Below are positions 38,430 to 50,370 of a stretch of 64,000 bases of DNA, piece by piece (position 1 is the first letter of the stretch; each line of letters opens with the position of its first letter). The notes under the pieces were generated by a model that saw nothing but the letters and a program-made list of their open reading frames with translations, was not told the origin of the DNA and did no database searches. The DNA is from Rhizopus arrhizus (Eukaryota; Mucoromycota; Mucoromycetes; Mucorales; Rhizopodaceae). The stretch lies in assembly GCA_024220505.1 (NCBI GenBank), contig JAKZZE010000017.1:682001-746000 (forward strand), given 5' to 3'. A program made the position numbers and the translations under genes.

Positions 38430-38700
38430 GATCTAGTATGTAGGCTGGAGGCCCCCATATGCTGATACAGACCCTGTTGATAAATTTAAAAGCCTCGATG
38501 TTGAGATCCTTGGCTTGAGAAGCTATGCTTTTTAGTGTTGATTGTTTTGGATAGTTTACACCATTGTTGGCGTCTATCATGTAGTATACGCAGCAAGAAA
38601 TTTATCAGGAGAGCATCTGTTGGTCGAATGAAAGATAGAAAAATAAAGTGAGCTTGGAGCATATCTATTTATTGATTTATTGCTGGCAGGCACGACAAAT
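38430..38700 (-). repeat. Dispersed repeat R2, copy 2 (transposon fragment)
   Basis: Aligns with 16990-17200 in the same orientation. On the minus strand 38580-38392 stays open for 62 codons and starts MIDANNGVNYPKQST, matching the broken frame in copy 1. It lies about 200 bases upstream of the Mia40 gene. Confidence 0.6.
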
Positions 38701-38897
38701 GACACATGATTTTGGTGGAAGCCCTTAGAATTCGAATAGAAACATTTTGACTCAGGTTGACACCGACAACATTACTTTTTGCGGATGTGTCGTTTCCGGT
38801 GTTCGGAGATTTAAAAAAACAAAATAACTATAAGCAAACAATTAATAAGCATTTTTTTTTTTTTGACAGGGCTCCCTTTTTCTTTTCCTATTTAAAA

Positions 38898-39414
38898 ATG
38901 TCTACAGAAGAAAAGGACACAGTCAAGTTTGTTACAGAAGAAGAAATCAACAAGGCCTCTTCTGAAGATCAACAACAGCAGCAAGAACCTGAAGGACAAG
39001 CGGCTGCATTTAACCCAGAAACTGGAGAGATCAACTGGGATTGTCCATGTAAGATCTTTTTAATACAGCACAAATATGACGCTAAGAAATGAAATGTGTA
39101 TAGGCTTAGGAGGTATGGCAACAGGTCCATGTGGTGAAGACTTTAAAGCAGCATTCAGTTGCTTTGTTTATTCAGAGGAAGAGCCTAAAGGATTGGATTG
39201 CGTAGAGAAATTCAAGGCTATGCAAGACTGTTTCCGCCGTCATCCTGATGTTTATGGCGATGAAATTGATGATGATGATGATAATGATGATGAAAAGAAA
39301 GAAGAGCCAGTAAAAGAAGAAGCAGCACAAGACGCTAGTGTTGTTGCTTCTTCACCGGATGAAGAAGAATATTCTAGCACTAGTTTCAGTAACTGGGTGT
39401 CATCTTGGTTTTAG
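38898..39414 (+). CDS. MIA40: Mia40/CHCHD4 intermembrane-space import oxidoreductase
   Basis: Two exons, 38898-39048 and 39104-39414, make a 153-residue protein. It oxidises cysteine-rich proteins entering the mitochondrial intermembrane space and passes electrons to Erv1/ALR. The redox motif Cys49-Pro-Cys51 and the twin CX9C scaffold (Cys60/Cys70 and Cys83/Cys93) are complete, with the family text [19 protein letters not shown] and [12 protein letters not shown]. The tail is acidic ([13 protein letters not shown]). There is no N-terminal presequence or membrane anchor, so this is the short soluble form as in animals, not the anchored form of budding yeast. The intron splits the codon of Cys51. 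A T13-like run precedes the start. Confidence 0.95.
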
Positions 39415-39486
39415 ATAGAAATCTTTTATTTTTGTAGACCTATTTAGAATATTTTTTCATGTGTAATAAAGACTATCTGTAAAAAA

Positions 39487-39487
<1 letters not shown>

Positions 39488-39522
<35 letters not shown>
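39488..39522 (+). repeat. A35 homopolymer between Mia40 and the DHX helicase gene
   Basis: Thirty-five A in the 166-base gap between two genes on the same strand, ending 58 bases before the next ATG. It may act as a nucleosome-free promoter element. Confidence 0.85.
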
Positions 39523-39524
<2 letters not shown>

Positions 39525-39580
39525 TTCAACGGAGTTCATTTTCTGTCTTTTTTCTTTTCTGAATTCACTCTTTTTATCTT

Positions 39581-42500
39581 ATGTCGAGTAAAAAGAGTGG
39601 CAAAACAGCCCCACCAGCTACGAACCCAAAAAAGTCTTTTACAGGAAAGAAGGGTATCGTAAAGAATGGTAATGCAGGCAGCAACAAACCAACCGAGGAA
39701 TCCCCACAACGATCTATATTTGGTGATTGGACAGGCAAGACTCCTCTTTCACTTTTGCATGAGCATTGTCAAAAGAGCAACTGGGAAAAACCAGAATTTG
39801 ATCTACGACGTAAAAAGGATGGATATATTGGTATAGTTAAACTAAGTCAACGAAATAAAAAGACAGCACAAATGCAGACCGTCTCCTTCACGCCACCCGA
39901 TGAGTTAATCTTGCCTACTGCAGTTGAAGCCAAACATCTGGCTGCAACTTATGCCCTTCACCGAGTCAGATCACACATGCCCTTACAACGTGTCTTACCA
40001 CCCGCACACAGAACCTATTGGAGGCAGTTTGAAGAGCTAAAGACGGCCAATAACCAGTGGCAGTATGATCCCGATCCGTTCAATGCTCATCCACCCTTGG
40101 TGTCAGCTAAAAAGTCTGCAAGGGTTATTCCTACCAAGGACCATGCCTCGGCTTCTGTCCCTATGCCTACAAATACAGCAACAAAGAGACCGTTGTTGGA
40201 TGAAAAGTTATTAAAGGAATGGGAGAATTTGCCTGCAGTACATATGAATTTAGAGAATAGACAAGAAGTAGAACAAATCATTAAGCGATCTAAAATAGCT
40301 TATCAACCTGTAATCATTGATTTATAGATGAAATTCTAATCATTACTCATTCTCTCGATCCCTAGTTACCTAGAAAGCATACAAAACAAGAGCGCCAACA
40401 ATTACTAAAGGAATTGGTTGATATGGGTTTTCGATCTGCTCATGTGGATGAAGCTTTAGATTATTCTCCAGATAGAGAAAGCGCATTAGATTGGTTATGT
40501 AAGCCCTTTTTTTGTATTACATTTTTCTTTTTCTTATGTTTTATTTATAAGGTTTGCATGTACCTGAGGATGGTAATTGGTCAAAAGAAGGGGATTTGCT
40601 TTGAACGTCTACTGATTTTCTCTGTGTTTAGATTTACCTGCTAATTTCATGTTGACCACTTATAATCCTACTATGACAACTATTGCCCATTCAACAGAAA
40701 CACTTGAACGAGATTGGCTTCTGAAACGTATGTGCACTATTGGATATCCTGAAAGTATATGTAAAGAAGCACTTGAACGAATGAATGGGGATGAATCCAA
40801 AGCAATCGAGTTACTTCAATGGCATCTGGGTCATGGCGAAGAAGAGAAGAAGGAGGAAGAGTTGATAGAGGATTTAGAAGAATTGAAGAGTACAAGAGAA
40901 GATGAAGTGATTGCCCTTGAATCAATCTATGAAACATTTGAACAAGAGACAGATAAAGAGGGTCGATTAGTGTACAGTATTCCATTGAATGTGAAGAGTA
41001 AAGAAAAAGTGATTTTGAAGATCATGATACCCAAGCATTCGACATACCCGTTTTGTTTGCCTCTGTTTTTGATTGATTGGCCGGGATTACCAAGTTATCT
41101 AAAGCTGGCAATGATTAAAGGTCTGATAGAAGAAGCAGAAAAACATTTGGGTATGCCTTTTATTTATATGTGTATTGAATGGTTACAAGAACATGCCGAT
41201 CAGATCATTGCTCATCCACCTAAACTTCGTGACGTCTCTGAACGATTGACGACACTTGAACCTATCAAACCCAAGAAAATTCAGAAAAGAAAACAACTAA
41301 AGAAAAAATTACATATGGACAATACGGCAGCAATCAAAGAAGAATCAGAGAGATTAAAAGAGGCTCTCTTGGAACGATTAGGTTCTGATGCCTACGCACC
41401 CATGGCTCAGGTTCGTTCTCGACTGCCTGCTAATGCATTCAAGGAAAACGTCATCAAGGCTGTTAGTGAACATCAGGTGACGATTGTGAGTGGTGAGACA
41501 GGTTGTGGTAAGACGACTCAGGTACCTCAATTCATTATGGATGAAGAAATTATGCAAGGTCGCGGAGCAAACTGTAACATCATCTGTACTCAACCCCGAA
41601 AGATCTCTGCGATGGGCGTTGCTGAACGTGTGGCGGATGAAAGATGCGAGACAATTGGAAAGACGGTGGGTTATGCGATACGAGGTGAAACCAAGATCTC
41701 GCGTGAGACACGGCTGCAATTTGTCACTACCGGTGTCCTGCTCCGTCGACTTCAGAGTGACTCAGAGCTGGAAGGTGTGAGCCATGTGATGATTGATGAA
41801 GTCCATGAACGATCGGTGGATAGTGATTTTTTGTTGATCATCTTGAGACAGTTACTTGAAAGAAGAAAGGACATCAAGATTGTTTTGATGTCTGCCACGT
41901 TAAATCAAGCTCTTTTCTCTGGCTATTTTGGAGGTGCACCAGTGATTGAGATTCCAGGATTTACACACCCCGTTCAAGATTTCTTTTTGGAAAATATCTT
42001 AGCCACCATCCATCACTCTCAAACTCAAGAACACAGTGAGGATACGTTGACCAAAGCTGAGTGGGCACAATGGCAATTACCTTTACTCAAGCAAGGTTTT
42101 AGTGAGCAAATCGTCCGTCTTCTCTCACGTTACCGCAATCATCAAAAGATTGACTATGACTTAATCGCCCGTCTGGTGAGGCACATCATGGATCATGAGA
42201 CCATTCAAGAATTTCAACCGGCGATTCTGATCTTTATGCCAGGTGCTGTAGAAATAAAGAACTGTATTGATGCCATTCAGGGATCTGTCGGAGTCTCTGA
42301 TTCTGTTGAAATCTTGCCTCTTCACGCAAATTTATCCCCTCAAGAGCAAACACGTGTCTTTCGAAAGGTGCCAAACCATGTGCGAAAAATAGTGGTGGCA
42401 ACTAATGTGGCCGAAACATCTATTACAATCGAAGGGGTCGTATACGTGATTGATAGTGGACGCGTCAAAGAAACACAATTTGAGGCTGCCAACAGTATGG

Positions 42501-43785
42501 TTCACTTGGTCGAGACATGGGCCTCAAGAGCGTCTTGCAGACAGCGTCGAGGTCGTGCGGGTCGTACCAGACCAGGACAATGCTTCAAACTTTTCACACG
42601 TGATACCCACGAGACCAAGATGAGAGATCAGCAAGTACCTGAATTACTGCGAACACCCCTTGAGCAACTCTGTTTGACAGTCAAGGCGATGGGACAAGAT
42701 GATCTCAAGTCATTTTTAGCTCAGGCGATCGATAGACCTTCTATCGCCGCTTTAGAGAGCGCAATCAATTCGCTGCGGCAGGTGGAAGCGATCGATAAGC
42801 AAGATCAATTGACAGCACTTGGTAAACATATGGCAAATATTCCAGCTGATTTAAGAATCAGCAAGATGCTCATCTATGGTGCTGTATTTCATTGTTTAGA
42901 ACCTATCTTGACTATTGCGTCAATCATGTCATTAAAAAGTCCATTTACGTCACCTATGGAAAAAAGAGAAGAAGCGAGAGAGTAAGAAAGTTTGATTGAT
43001 AGGTCATCGATGACACTAATGTTTGTTTATTTAGAGCAAGAGAAAAGTTCAATTTTGGTAAAAGTGACTGGTTAGCGGATATGAAGGCATATGATATGTG
43101 GTATGAAATCATTCGATCCAAGGGTATGAAGGCTGCAAGACAGTTTTGTTTAGAAAATTATTTATCATTCACAACCTTGAATGAAATACAAAACTTACGT
43201 CGACAATATTTGGAGGCATTGTATGACATCGGATTCTATCAAAAGTCAAAAAGTATGAATGATAACGCGAGTAATTTGAATTTGCTGAAATCTATTATTT
43301 TTGCTGGATTGAATCCTAATATCGCGAAGATTAAATTACCAGATACAAAGTATGACAAAGTATTGAGTGGCACAGTCGAAAGAGAAAAAGAAGCAAAAGA
43401 GATCAAATATTATACAAAGAATGATGGTCGTGTCTTTTTACATCCTTCCTCTCTTTTGTTCACTAACAACAGCTATCAATCTTCTTTCTTGACTTATTTT
43501 TCAAAAATGACAACGAGTAAAGTGTTCATAAGAGATGGAACTGAAATACCTCTTTATGGAATCTTGTTTTTTGGTGGTCAAATTGAAGTGGATCATTTAG
43601 GAAGAGGTCTTAAAGTAGGCTTAGAAGGTTGGATCAAGCTAAAGTCTTGGGCTAGAATTGGTGTTTTAGTCAACCAATTAAAACGTTTATTATCATTAGA
43701 ACTAGAATATAAAATAGAAGATCCAGATCAAGAAGGTAATAATAAAATCGCGTGTACTTTTCATCATTTACTCATCCCTTTTTAG
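39581..43785 (+). CDS. DExH-box helicase of the DHX29/DHX57 (fission yeast Ucp12) type
   Basis: Five exons, 39581-40309, 40366-40498, 40552-40572, 40632-42981 and 43035-43785, close to 1327 residues. A basic N-terminus leads to a dsRBD-like segment (TPLSLLHEHCQKSNW ... YALHRV), a UBA domain (LLKELVDMGFRSAHVDEAL, ending ALDWLCLHVPEDDLP), a second UBA-like helix set, an RWD domain (EVIALESIYETFE), then the helicase: motif I GETGCGKTTQ (about 582), motif II DEVH (683-686), SATL, and QRRGRAGRTRPGQ, followed by the HA2/OB region. DEVH in place of DEAH is a normal variant. Relatives unwind structured mRNA during translation initiation or bind RNA through UBA/RWD; which role applies here is open. 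The 21-base third exon encodes the conserved LCLHVPED. Confidence 0.92.
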
Positions 43786-44002
43786 TGTCTGTGGCGCATG
43801 CGATCATATCACTCATTTCCAGTGATGGAGTTTAATCATTGTGTGACATTGTGAGGAGAATAAAAGTAAAAAAAAATTTTCATAATAAATTCGAGTAATT
43901 TCTGGTCAATTCGAGTCCCTTTTTTCTTTCCTTTATTTATAAACAACAAAAAAGGCCACCAACTTTAACTTTTTTTTAAACTTCTAAATCTATAAAAAAA
44001 AA

Positions 44003-44393
44003 ATGGATCTCAATTGGTGTATTATCTGTGACAATCGTGTAGACGATGTATTAGTAAGTTGTAACAAGTTTATGATTGTTCAAGTAGATTAACTTTGTAA
44101 TTTAGAATGAATCTTCTCTTTATTGCTCAGAATCTTGCAAACTTAAAGATCAAATGACAAGCATCTCCAATCAACTTTATCTTAACCAACAACAAAAGAA
44201 GCCTACAGTAAAGGTTGCACCTTTGAAGAGCAAGCGTCCAAATGCTCCCTCTACTTCTTACCCTTGGGTTCCTCTTTACCGTCGTCGCCGAGGTGTTGTT
44301 GTCTCTAAACGTTGTCAACCTGTTGTTGCTAGTTCTCTTACTACTGCCAATGCTCTTTTTACTGCTTTTGGTCAAAAAGTTCAAACAGCTTAA
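44003..44393 (+). CDS. Ecl1-like zinc-binding small protein
   Basis: Two exons, 44003-44053 and 44106-44393, give 112 residues. The start MDLNWCIICDNRVDD and, after the intron, SSLYCSESCKLKD provide a CxxC...CxxxC zinc-binding pair as in the fungal Ecl1/2/3 life-span regulators. The rest is basic and low in complexity (SKRPNAPSTSYPWVPLYRR), with a Ser/Thr-rich end. Ecl1 proteins extend chronological life span in fission yeast and respond to starvation for zinc, sulphur or amino acids. The match rests on the short N-terminal finger; a generic small zinc protein cannot be excluded. Confidence 0.68.
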
Positions 44394-45039
44394 AACAACA
44401 TTCAAAAAAGCAAATTCAAAAAAAAAATCAAAAAATTGCTTCAACAAAAAAAAAAAAGAAAAAAATGCACAAAAACCCTAACAAAAAAAATTTAACAATT
44501 TTTTACTAAGGGTAGCTTGGGGAGGATTGTAAATAGCATTATTTTATCCCTTTATTTTTCTTTTTATATTTCATTTCAACAATTTCATTTTTCCATGATT
44601 ATTACAAGCCATTTACATACCCACGCCGCCATATATTGTCATAAAAGATTCATTTTCTATATTTAATAAACAGATTAGTCACATCTTTTTCTTCAACAGA
44701 AAAAAAAAAATGTCATTTTTTCATATTATTGATCTATCGAATAGCAAAATCACCAGTTCTTTACTAAAATACATTATGATGTTCATATAACAATGTTCAT
44801 ATTTTTGTGTTCCAACTATGAGAGTAAAAGGTGTACTTTAGTCATTTGTTTAGTTTCTTTACATAAAATAATATGAGAAGGAATTGAAAGTAGCAAATGC
44901 ATCATCAACAAACAAAGGCTTTCATTCTTGAAAAGATAAAGATCTCAACAAATGATGCCCAATTTTACTACATTTAAACAGAAAATTTTATTCAAAATAA
45001 ATTTCATTCAGGCGCACGGTATACAATGTATATATTGAT
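44394..45039 (+). other. AT-rich spacer
   Basis: The 3' region of the Ecl1-like gene, A-rich at its left end. No gene seen. Confidence 0.5.
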
Positions 45040-46060
45040 TTCGCCTGATGCAGATCAAAAAAGGAAAAGGAATCTAAAAATCCTTTTGGGGTCAAAGGTA
45101 AAATGATATAGAGTTAGGCGTGAAATACACTGGTTAGAGGAAGGAGAGGGGAGCCAATCGAAGAGTCTTTGCCCGAGATGAGCTGGTGGCGTAGGCGAAT
45201 CTTTTGCGTAAAGTAGGTAATTAGATTCATAAAGGATGGTGCAAGTGGTTGGATAAACACGGTGGACATTTATCCATGGAAGCTATACATAATCAAAGAT
45301 GTGTCCTGTACGATACTTATATGGTGGAGCAAGGTCATATGATGTTAATTATTCAAGGTCAATAAGGCCAAACTGGATAAAGCGACAGTATTGTAAATGG
45401 GACTCTTGAATCGCTTCAGGACTACGCAAATTCAATAAAGGCATATTTTGTGAGCATGTTGGACTTTACAATTAATGGGTTCATTGACGAGAATAGGGTC
45501 GCAAATGGTTGAAGGATCGAAATCGTCATGGCCTGTGATGTTGAATTTGCTCAATTGTGAATGAGGCTATGTTTCATAACCATTGTGGATAAGGAAACTG
45601 ACTAAATTTCTGTCTGAATAATCAATATCCAGAATTCGACGGGTGTTGATATATAATCCGCGAAGGGTAGGGTGCAATTATTGTAGAGGGAGGCGACGTC
45701 GAACGGGTATATGAATGAGTTTAAAGCCTGTTAGTTCAGCAGGTGAAGAAAATTGCCTGACAATAACAGTCAGGCTAGTTTGGGAATTACCGCAGTTAGG
45801 CTTAGTAATCTTATGTGGAAGAGGGGAAACGCTGTTAGGCGAAGAGGGGCGCTTAGATGGGATAGGAAGGTTACGAAATAGGGAAAGAGCCGTTGGTGAA
45901 GTGGTGCGTCCAGATGAAGGAAGGTGGGATGTCTATAGTCAACGGCTTCGGAGCAAGCTGTTTCCGCAAGGAATCATTCTCTTGTTGTAACTTATGTATC
46001 TCAGCACAGGTAGGAGCTAAGTCTGCCTGCAGCTGCTAGAGTTGCTTGCTATTGTGGTGC
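45040..46060 (-). mobile_element. Decayed LINE-like element (ORF1-like product and 3' end)
   Basis: Richer in G+C than its surroundings. The minus strand holds pieces of one broken coding sequence in order: LRKQLAPKPLTIDIPP (near 45960), RRILDIDYSDRNLVSFL (near 45620), an ITGHDDFDPSTICDP piece (near 45510) and, at the end, a piece reading HLGQRLFDWLPS in one frame (near 45170). Its last 150 bases (minus strand, ending TTTGACCCCAAAAGGATTTTTAG) match the plus-strand fragment at 62690-62820. Many stops: it is inactive. The non-LTR class is inferred from the related copy at 62574-62918, which is flanked by a target-site duplication. Confidence 0.55.
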
Positions 46061-47742
46061 ATAGCAAAGATTTACAAATAAAGCAAAAAAAGAACTCCCC
46101 TCAGATTTTCTATAGTGGTTTCTCTAAATTCTGACAAATAAAAAGTTGATTTCAGATGAGTGTAAAGTTATTTTCAGGCATATCAAACATTGGAGAGTGT
46201 TAGGTATGCAGTAAATCATAATTTAATCTTGGATATCTTAACTAGTACAAAGCAAGCTTTCTGAAAACCAATTCATAAGATATATACATAAAATATAGCT
46301 TTATATTTTAGCAGTTAATTCTTTGGCCTTCGTCTGTTTCATAACGAAATAAAAAAAAATAAAAAAAAAAAAGATGAAGGAAGTTTGGCTGCTCTCAATC
46401 CAGCTGCCCAATATGCGACTCTTCAATTCCAATAGATGCGTCTCCCGTTAGCTTCATCTGTATTCCATAATAGATTAGAATAACTTAAATTGGATGTTTT
46501 ACGTTATTGTAATACTATTATGTCTCAAGCCCTTCATTGCCTTCATTTGCTTTCCTTGAATGTGATACACTCCTTATGAAATCTCTGAATTACCTGCATT
46601 CGCTGTTCAAGACTTTTAGCAAACTTAGTGTCCATATCGATTGGTCATCTGTCAATTCTAGTATAATAGAAGAATTCCCTCCCAAATGGGTTCACATAGG
46701 TCCAGATGCTGTGCATGGCTCCTTTCGATCAACAAAATTGTCTACTCTTTTGGTAAAGGACGTCTATTATTTTGATCGTATTTTTGACTTCCTTCATAGA
46801 ATTCCTATTGTATTTAATAGCTGATACCATTAATTTCTTAAAAAATTTTCTGCAGACACCAAACCAAGCACCAGATGATAATACTCGATTCATTTTTTCG
46901 ACCGTCCGCTTTCATCATTTGAATCACTATTTTCTCCTCATAAAATTATAAACACATTATTGCAGGTTCATAGACTGGTTCCCTTTGATTATCTTCTTGA
47001 TAAATACCAATCGGCTTCCAGCAAAGTACGATCAAAATTTTTAACAGTTTCCTTTTTCTACCAAACCCAGAATGTACTAAAGCGGATTTATCATAATAAG
47101 CTGTCTTGTCGATCACGGTTACACGGCGTTTTTGGATCTTTTTATTCCTTTTTTGTGATTTCCATAATGAACATGGATATTTTCTTTGGTCCTTCCTAGT
47201 AAAGCAATTTATTTGATCCTCTTTGGCAAATCGGTGTTTAATGGATTTCACTTCCTTAATCTATAGACATGCTCATGCCTTTTTTGATAGATCTCAAACT
47301 AAGACCTCACTTCCAATTGAAAGGGTTCTTCTTTCGTAACTTGCATTATTCATGCAATTTAGTGGATCAACTAGCGACAGCCCTTTGAATAACGAACTTT
47401 TTGGTCTCATTAAGCGATAACGCTATAGCAGTGCTTCGTCGCACCTACCATGAAAACTTGACATCCCAAGTGTGCCAACAACAGCAACACCTATACGATC
47501 TATGATTAACAACGTTGATAGCCTTGTCTTCTCCTATATTATTGCTTTTTCTTCTTCAACCTTTCTCTTTGTAGGAGTCTCCAATTTAAATCAATGTCCG
47601 TCATTGAACGGTATTGGAATAAAATATCTTGCAAAAAAAAGTGACAGTTTGTGAATTATGTCATCAGATTTTTTGTTTATTGTACGCAAGTTTATTTCCT
47701 TTTGTTTTGTAAACGAAATAAAATAAAGATTGAACAAGCATC
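46061..47742 (+). other. Spacer with unidentified broken coding pieces
   Basis: Between about 46510 and 47640 the plus strand has several open pieces (46537-46824, 46960-47199, 47472-47654) rich in Phe, Leu and Ser that could be one decayed transposon gene; the antisense strand is also open at 46946-47251. I recognise no domain. The last 90 bases hold the promoter of the Dhh1 gene. Confidence 0.35.
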
Positions 47743-49389
47743 ATGGCTACTTCACAACAATCAAGGTCAGTTCAAAAATCAGCAGTATGTAAACTATCAA
47801 GTCTAATTCTTTTTATACAGCAATCTTGATAGCGACAACTGGAAGCAACATCTTTCACTACCAAGAAAGGATACTCGGCCACAGACAAAAGTATGGGATT
47901 AGCCTTGTCCTCTTTTCTTTTAAATTAATGATCCAACTGTTTAGGATGTAACTGCTACAAAAGGAAATGAATTCGAAGATTATTTCTTGAAGAGAGAGTT
48001 GTTAATGGGTATTTTTGAAGCTGGCTTTGAACGACCTTCACCCATTCAAGAAGAAGCCATTCCAATTGCCTTAACAAACCGTGATATATTAGCCAGAGCT
48101 AAAAACGGTACAGGTAAAACAGCTGCCTTTGTTATCCCAACGTTAGAAAAGATCAACAACAAGACGAATAAGATTCAAGCACTCCTGCTTGTTCCTACAC
48201 GTGAATTAGCGCTACAAACAGCTCAAGTATGTAAAACATTGGGCAAGCATTTGAATATTCAAGTAATGGTGACTACAGGTGGTACCACCCTTAAGGACGA
48301 TATTATGCGTCTAAGTGAGACGGTTCATGTGGTAGTTGGTACACCAGGCCGTATCTTAGACCTCGCTTCAAAAGGAGTTGCTGACTTTAGTCAAGCAAAC
48401 ACGTTTGTTATGGATGAAGCAGATAAATTATTGTCACCAGAATTTACGCCCGTTATTGATCAACTTATTAGTTATTTTCCTAAAAATCGACAAATCATGT
48501 TATTCAGCGCTACTTTCCCAATGATTGTAAAGAATTTCAAAGATAAGCATCTGGCTAAACCTTACGAGATCAATTTGATGGACGAGTTGACTTTACGTGG
48601 TGTAACACAATATTATGCTTATGTAGAAGAGAAGCAAAAAGTTCACTGCTTAAACACATTGTTTTCAAAGGTGAGTGATAATAAAAGAAAAGTGATGAAG
48701 AAAAATGAAAATCTCAATAGAAAATGTTATTTAGCTTCAAATCAATCAATCAATTATTTTTTGTAATTCTACCAATCGTGTCGAACTGCTGGCTAAAAAA
48801 ATTACTGAATTGGGCTACTCATGCTTCTATTCTCATGCAAGAATGCTTCAAAGTCATCGTAATCGTGTTTTCCATGATTTTAGAAACGGCGTCTGTCGTA
48901 ATTTAGTTTGTTCAGGTAATAGTAAGAGCAAATGTGTTGTACAATATGGTGCTAAAGGAAAAATTTGCCTTGTTAGATCTTTTAACGCGTGGTATTGATA
49001 TTCAGGCAGTAAATGTAGTCATTAACTTTGATTTTCCCAAGAATGCTGAGACATATTTGCACCGTATTGGTCGTTCTGGCCGTTTCGGTCATCTTGGTCT
49101 AGCTATTAACCTGATTACATATGAAGATCGATTTAATTTATACAAGATAGAACGCGAATTAGGAACTGAGATCCAACCCATTCCACCAGTGATTGATAAA
49201 CAACTTTATGTTGCCCCAAATACTCTCGAAGAAACTCAAGTTCAGCAACCTAATCTCCAATTGGCCTTTGCTACTCGTCAACAGCAACAACAAAGAGAAT
49301 CTCAGCCAGAACAGCAACAACGAAGAAACCAATCCTCTCGAGGTGGATACAGAGGTGGAAAGCGTCCAACAGGATCAAGAGATCATTAA
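47743..49389 (+). CDS. DHH1: Dhh1/DDX6 DEAD-box helicase
   Basis: Five exons, 47743-47765, 47821-47890, 47945-48670, 48735-48915 and 48977-49389, close to 470 residues. Motifs: Q-motif area [14 protein letters not shown], motif [33 protein letters not shown] in [12 protein letters not shown], then [29 protein letters not shown] and [10 protein letters not shown]. The text [20 protein letters not shown] is specific to the Dhh1/DDX6 branch. The protein represses translation and activates decapping in P-bodies. The C-terminal tail is Gln-rich ([17 protein letters not shown]) and ends in RG repeats, fitting a condensate-forming protein. The first exon codes only MATSQQS plus part of the next codon. 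Confidence 0.95.
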
Positions 49390-49541
49390 TTAAAATCTTA
49401 ATTCTTTGTAAATAAGTTTAGAATACATTTACTTTCATTTGCACATATATTCTTTTCGTGTGAAAGCAAAAAAAAATAAACATCTTGATTCTAGAAGCTT
49501 CAGATAGTAAGTCCGCTGTGATAAAACCCATACATAAAACT

Positions 49542-49545
<4 letters not shown>

Positions 49546-49574
<29 letters not shown>
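49546..49574 (+). repeat. T29 homopolymer upstream of a small gene
   Basis: Twenty-nine T ending 11 bases before the ATG at 49586, so it probably lies in the promoter or 5' UTR. Confidence 0.85.
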
Positions 49575-49578
<4 letters not shown>

Positions 49579-49585
49579 AAGCAAC

Positions 49586-49840
49586 ATGTTTCAAAAGATT
49601 GTCAATTTCTGGTTTTCTTCTTTTATAACCGAACGTCTCTTAGCCAGTCCTTTATTTAACCGTATGGCAGCTAAAACACATCACCACGTCTCTAATATAA
49701 CTGACAAAGGTATTTTTCGCATTATTTTTTCACTATATTATTTCTAATTTGTCTTTACAGGTGTAAAAACTGGTAGTGAATTCATGAAGGCATTCAAAGA
49801 AAACCTTGAAAAGGAAGCTAGAAACTCTGGTAGAAAGTAA
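49586..49840 (+). CDS. Small protein of 67 residues, unknown function
   Basis: Two exons, 49586-49709 and 49761-49840, with a consensus intron (GTATTT...TTTACAG). The product starts MFQKIVNFWFSSFITERLL, a potential amphipathic or mitochondrial-type helix with Arg/Lys and no acid before residue 16, and ends EFMKAFKENLEKEARNSGRK, a basic-acidic helix. The Dhh1 stop is 196 bases upstream on the same strand, and U2A' converges from the right. I do not recognise the family. The in-frame splice and the T tract before the ATG favour a real gene. Confidence 0.6.
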
Positions 49841-50370
49841 AGAAAAAGAAAAAGATTCCTTTAACAAGATTTGCAATACTTTGTTTATTATTTATATTCA
49901 TATGATTATTATTGGGAAATTTGAGGATGTCTGGGACAGACCTAAGAAAGTTATATCCTAACATTAATAAACCATTTATTAGAAGATATGCAATATAAAT
50001 CAAGTTGTTTGCATACACGAAACAGACATTACGTTTTACAGAGAAACCATACTAAAACAAAAGGACAGGGCATATGGCTTAAATTTTTGTACTTGTGGGC
50101 AATCACTTATAACTAAAAGTAACTACACTGTCCCTGGTCGTTTGTATTCCCATGTACAATAACAATAACATTACAACAAATTCGTAACTTTCTCTCTGTC
50201 AAATCCTTCTTACACACATCAAAGCCAACTCATCATAAATGCTTTATCAGAAGGATTCTTCTTATTTATTCAACTTTTAATAAATGAAGCACCTTGGACA
50301 ACTATTGTCTATTGAAAGATAGATTTTCAGTACGCTTGTCCAACTCTTAGCTTGTTCTTTTCTACCTTAA
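49841..50370 (+). other. Spacer between convergent genes
   Basis: 3' regions of the small gene and of U2A'. No gene seen. Confidence 0.55.

Noticed and set aside
43900..43930. tRNA T-arm-like AATTCGAGTCCC
   Set aside because: No acceptor stem, D-arm or anticodon arm can be built around it. No tRNA was found elsewhere by eye.
45715..45990. Plus-strand 91-codon frame
   Set aside because: Antisense to the LINE-like relic, whose minus-strand peptides match the related copy at 62560-62932.
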